The notes beneath the pieces are model-generated. The model saw only the letters and a list, made by a program, of their open reading frames with translations, had not been told where the DNA came from and made no database searches. Position numbers and translations under genes: made by a program. DNA of 34,619 bases from Hyphochytrium catenoides (Eukaryota > Sar > Hyphochytriomycetes > Hyphochytriales > Hyphochytriaceae), in the NCBI GenBank assembly GCA_900088475.1, contig FLMG01003967.1, positions 1 to 34,619 of the forward strand, in the 5' to 3' direction. Below are positions 30,501 through 34,619 of the stretch, piece by piece (within the stretch, counting starts at the first letter, position 1; the number at the start of each line of letters is the position of its first letter).

Positions 30501-33500
30501 GCATCTCTACTTTCTTGAAAGAGACTTATAGAGGAGAGCGAGGCTGCAGCCGGGTCCGATGGTGCTCTGCTACGGTCCTTACCGCTGGTCCTTGCATCAA
30601 CATTCTCTTCCAGTAGGACCTCCACCACCTGTAAGGGGAAAGTGAGAGGCATAGAGTAGAAAGACACAGGAAGAAAGTGGTAAAGAGCAAGACAGATCTT
30701 AGGTCTAGGAGGAATGTTGAGAAGGGGTGTTGCCGCTGGTGTTCAGGGTAGATGGGAGCCAAAGAAATGGAAGAAGAGAAGAGGAATGACCTCTGCGATG
30801 TTCTGCAGGAAGGCTGTCACTCTTTTCATGCTGATGCTGCTACTTCCTGTTCCTCTCTCTCCTAGATCGTCAGGAAACTGCATGTCCTTGTCACTTTGCT
30901 CAGGAGTCTCAGTCACCGTGCCAATGGTCCTGCGTTCATCATCATGCAAGCAGTTAATAGGGCAGCAGATAGTCAGCAGTCACCATAACCTGGTGTCCAC
31001 ATAGCAGTTGGCACCCATAAGCCCTAAATACCAGGACAAAACAGAAAGACAGAAGTAAATGTAGGACCGAGGGAAGAGGAGAGAGAAAGAGAGAGAGCGA
31101 GAAAAGTTGACCGGTGGATACGGATACAAGAAGAAGGGTAACCGGAGGGAGGAGAAGGAGAAGGGGAAAGAGAAGATCAATAGACCTGAAGGAGAGAGAG
31201 GGGAGAGAAGGAGGTCGATGGTCTGATGGCATTCATACCTAGAGTCCTCTCCAGTCTGTGTATGTGTTTGTACTTTCTCCCCAGCCCTGATCTTGTTCGT
31301 GTAGAGGTCATGAGCCGTCAAGGGGCGAAGGTCCAACCCAGGAAAGCGCTCGTCTGACAGTTTGAGCAAACGCTGCAAGTCCTGCGGAAAACAGCTGAGA
31401 AGGCGTTTCTCGGTCTATGCATCACTGCCTCCCATCGACGGGCTTAAGGAGCTCACTCTTTCTTTCATTCCTCTCACATATCTCCTCTCTGTCTTAGGGA
31501 GGACAGGACGAGATCAGTTGTGCCCTTGCCTAGGGAGGCATTATCTTTTCTTTTGAGCTTGAGCTCATAGCATCCATGCCATTTGTGCCTTGGCAGACCC
31601 AGTATATCACCTTTTTAATAGCTAGCTCTACCATCTCACCTGCGCCCTCTTGACCTTGGGATCCAGCTTCTGCACCAAAGACGTAAGCGAAGATAGAAGC
31701 GCGTTTCCTCCTGTCGATTGGCTTCTTTCACCCTTAGGTTCTGCTCTTCTCTGACCTAAAAACACGAGCTTAAATGTCGCGATATGCCTGATTGCTAGAG
31801 ATCATGACTTGTGATATATAATACTGGGTACCTATAAAGAACCGGTCGCTTACCTTCCACGACTGTCTCGAACTGTCCCTTGGCCTCAACGGTGACTCCA
31901 ATCTTGCTAGAGGAGCTCTACAGTTGCGAACAGTCAAAAACCGTAAGCATGTTAGGAGTTCAAAATGTTCAAATGAAACATATTGCTGACAAGGAAGAGA
32001 GAACAATCGCCTCTCACACAGCTACTCTGATAGAGGTTAATGGCAGAGAGCACGGAAGCCTAAACATTGAGGAAGAGGAACGAAAGATAACAGCCGAGGC
32101 GCTAGTATTGAGACGAAGGGCGGCCCAGAGAAAAGGTTAGCCGAAGGGAAAGGTCAGTTCAGAATGAAAAAGACAACATTCTGCTGCTCCATCGCCACCT
32201 TTGAGGAAGACTTGGCATCCCCTTTTCCCCTTTCTTTAGCAGCAGCATTTTCCATCTGAAGGGCCGCCTTCACCTGGAGTATGAGCAAAGGACAAGTGGG
32301 AAAAGGAATAAGGGAAGAGCAAGGCAAATAGCCGGCGGAAAGATAGTCTGTACCTTCTCGACATCCTCCTTCTTCGCACTGCCCGAGGCTGCCTGCGGCG
32401 GTTTGACGACCGTTGGCGGCTGAGTTGCTCCTTCCTCGTCAGCCTCAAATTCATCGTCCTCGTATGCCTAACATAGTCGAAAGCAGCGGACATAAGGAAA
32501 GCAGAGCTCGTCAAATACAAAGCGAACAAAGAGATGAGACAGAGAAGACAGAGACAGCACTCTCTTAGAGGTGGAACAATGATTGCAGGAGAGTGCCACT
32601 CGGGACAAATAGGCAGAGAAGACACTCAGCGACAAAAAAGAGAGCGAAAGACAGAGTCAGATATGAAAGGAGCAAACGACTTTCAGTTGAAGGAATAACA
32701 GTACTTCAAAATCTTCCTCATAGCCTCCCTCGTCCTCGTCACATTCTTCAGCACTGGCTATTAAAAGGAGAAGAGAGCAGAAGCCACCGAAGTGGGAATG
32801 TTAGGATCAAAGGAGAGATAGAGCGAAGTAACCAAAGAGCCTAAGTCCGCCCTTCAGATTTCACCTCAGTGGTGCGAGGATGAGAACTAGCGAACGACGT
32901 GAGAAAGAGGAACAGAACCTAGAAGAAGTGAAGAGAACAGCTTTGAAGAAGTATAAAGGTGCTTTGCTGTTCAGAAAGAGACAAGTGGTTCATGCCTGCC
33001 GCCTGCTTCACTTCCTCTCGTTTCCTCTGCTCCTCTTCCCTCCGCTGCGCCTCCTGGATGGCGCGAAGTTGGGCCGCTTCCTGTTCTTTAAGCTCCTGTT
33101 CTCTCCTGTATATCATAGATAGTAGAAGAATGAGCAAGAGACGATAAACGATAGGAATGAGAGAGACTTACTTCTTCTTTGCGGCTTCTTTCTCTCTATC
33201 CTCCTGCTCCTTCCTACAACGAGTGCGGAACACGCCGCAGAACGTTAAGACAGTGGGAACCTGTATAGATGCCACCAATTAAAGGAGCAGAAGGGAGTGA
33301 TGCTTACCTTTTCCGTGCCTCCTCCTCTGCTTTTCGTGCCCTCTCCTTCTTTGCCTCTAGAGCTGCTCTCTTTCTCTCCTCCTCTCCTTCCTGGCTCTCA
33401 GGAGCCTTAGCAGGGGCAGGGATGGTGCCTAAGGGCAGGGGCGGTGTATTGGCCGCCGTGGAAGTAGGAGGTGCCTCACCCTCCTATCAGAGCACGACGA

Positions 33501-34244
33501 AGAAACATCATAAGCCAAAGACTGCAACTTCTGTCACGCTTGGCAAATACGAAGGCTGTCACGGTGATCCAGAGAGAAGGAAGAGAAAACCGGACGCGCT
33601 CAAGATATGAAGACCGTGATTGACGAAAGAGGCAGGAGAGGGAAGAGACCAATAGAGCCTGGATAAAGCTTAGATATCGCGAAAAGCTTCATCTGGCGAG
33701 AGAAGTCTGGCAGGGGTGATTCCAGAGAAAACGAAAGGGGCAGCAGAGCCAAAGAGAATGCTAGAGATAGTGTCCATCCCCACCTGCGGCTTCTTCTTTG
33801 AAGATTTTTTCTTTGCTGTGACATCTGGCAGAGGGGTTAGTTGAGGTCAAGAGGCAAGCCAAAACAGACAGAAAAGCGCAAGCCTTGGGCCTTGAAAATG
33901 AGAACGGACTGGGAGAGACAGATACGGACTCTGAAAGCAGGGGATATGCTAAGAGAAGAGCTCAGAGGCAAGGGGTCGAGCAGAACAGAAAGAACTTTAT
34001 GACGGACAAGTGGAAGGGCGGGATGCCATCTGAGACCTGTCTCCGCCTGAGGTTGTGCTTTGGACTCTGCTTTCTCGGGCAGCGGCAAGGGCCCAGCAGG
34101 TAGTTGAGTAGGAGGTGGAGGAGCACTGGACGGCGCCGATGCTTCTCCTGCCGGCTGCTTCTTGGATGACTTCTTCGAGGACTTCTTCAAGGCGGCTGCC
34201 TCTCCTCCGGCCCCTCCTTCCAGCTTGGGCTCGGCAGAGGACAT
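26508..34244 (-). CDS. DYNC2I1: Dynein-2 intermediate chain, WDR60 type (intraflagellar transport)
   Basis: 902 residues from 27 exons, phases all consistent: 34244-34037, 33824-33784, 33483-33308, 33213-33172, 33105-32996, 32757-32705, 32467-32354, 32273-32199, 31917-31854, 31755-31640, 31381-31239, 30929-30791, 30628-30418, 30293-30234, 30014-29933, 29753-29626, 29390-29302, 29058-29025, 28928-28844, 28596-28490, 28220-28175, 27934-27879, 27653-27533, 27383-27215, 26944-26850, 26757-26683, 26577-26508. The first 190 residues are Lys/Glu/Ala-rich and partly coiled coil, then two acidic patches (GGYEEDFE, YEDDEFEADEE). Exon 11 has the WDR60-like LSDERFPGLDLRPLTAHDLY and a TQT light-chain anchor. 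WD40 blades run from about residue 498 (VSFSPSSPYLLVAAYQ; SNSGIIELWDLRE; ASLDDRGILIIWSVVEL; VVGTLSGSVIYGSRFG; SLQWSPSRPAVFFAS ... ILAWDLKR). It carries retrograde IFT motors in the flagellum. Least certain: the 34-nt exon 18, the exon 24 donor (27215 or 27209) and the GC donor after exon 5. Confidence 0.87.
27461..27502. repeat. (AG)n microsatellite in a WDR60 intron
   Basis: About 21 AG units between exons 23 and 24. On the coding strand it is a long CT run just after the donor at 27532, so it is not the acceptor's own pyrimidine tract. Confidence 0.92.
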
Positions 34245-34619
34245 TTGAGAGCCGCACGAGGGAAGAGATAAGGGCTAACCTCTATAAAGTTGAAGGTAGA
34301 GCAGGTACCGAGAGAGATAATAATCGAGGAGAACTCGAAGAGAAGAGGGACAGACAGCAACGCGTGAACAGTTGAAGAGCGCTGAGTCACGCGACAGACA
34401 CAGAGCTAAACCTCCGTGTCGGAGGGATAAGTTCAGCAGCGGCGGAAGAGTAAGAGTGGCTAGGGAGTTTGTCAGCGTATAAAGAGGTAGGAAAGAGCTC
34501 CGGACGAAAGGTGAAGGGTTGGACGAAAGGGAAAAGCAGACAAAGAGGTGATGGCATCAGAAAACGGAGGAGAGAGAGAAAGAGAGATGAAGAGAGAGGA
34601 GAGAGGTGAGAGAGAGAGA
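34245..34619. other. Upstream flank of WDR60, GA-rich end
   Basis: 375 bp before the WDR60 start codon. From about 34562 to the window end the plus strand is nearly pure GA, which is CT on the gene's own strand. No coding signal. Confidence 0.6.

Noticed and set aside
30980-31030. Extra WDR60 exon (RAYGCQLLCGHQ)
   Set aside because: Frame reaches it, but no donor gives the phase needed by the next exon; direct joining of 31239 to 30929 keeps the frame and reads through.
1-34619. tRNA, rRNA, CRISPR or transposon genes
   Set aside because: No tRNA-like arm sequences, repeat-spacer arrays, transposase or reverse-transcriptase motifs were seen by eye; a covariance-model scan would be needed to exclude small RNAs.

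Overview
The window is eukaryotic nuclear DNA with many short spliceosomal introns (mostly 59-340 nt, GT-AG), one 53-N assembly gap, and long (GA)n/(CT)n tracts. Gene content points to a protist or alga that builds a flagellum and has a dynein/dynactin system: a dynactin ARP10 subunit, a dynein-2 (intraflagellar transport) intermediate chain of the WDR60 type, an AMPK beta subunit, a CPA2/KEA-type cation-proton antiporter and an MFS_1-like transporter. A stramenopile- or alveolate-like organism seems plausible, but the lineage cannot be fixed by eye.

Layout, left to right. 1-1824 (-): dynactin ARP10, 3' end outside the window. 3014-5503 (+), possibly starting at 1844: a membrane protein with FN3, coiled-coil and VHL-beta domains. 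5840-7303 (-) and 18699-20240 (+): two paralogous cysteine-repeat type I membrane proteins with nearly the same short cytoplasmic tail. Between them lie a 1063-residue antiporter, 8857-12048 (-), and about 6.6 kb (12049-18698) without a supportable gene. 20742-22568 (-): AMPK beta, 9 exons, with the assembly gap in its last intron/exon junction. 23546-26158 (+): MFS_1-like transporter, 8 exons. 26508-34244 (-): WDR60-like dynein-2 intermediate chain, 27 exons. 34245-34619: GA-rich upstream flank.

Gene models were built by hand from reading-frame phase, GT/AG sites and family resemblance. All exon joins given keep the frame, but none has been tested against RNA. The middle block (cysteine protein, antiporter, cysteine protein) has no introns, while ARP10, AMPK beta, MFS and WDR60 are cut into many small exons. 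The dynactin and dynein-2 subunits share a cellular theme (microtubule motors). AMPK beta (energy and glycogen sensing) and the transporters are otherwise unrelated neighbours, as is usual in a eukaryotic genome.
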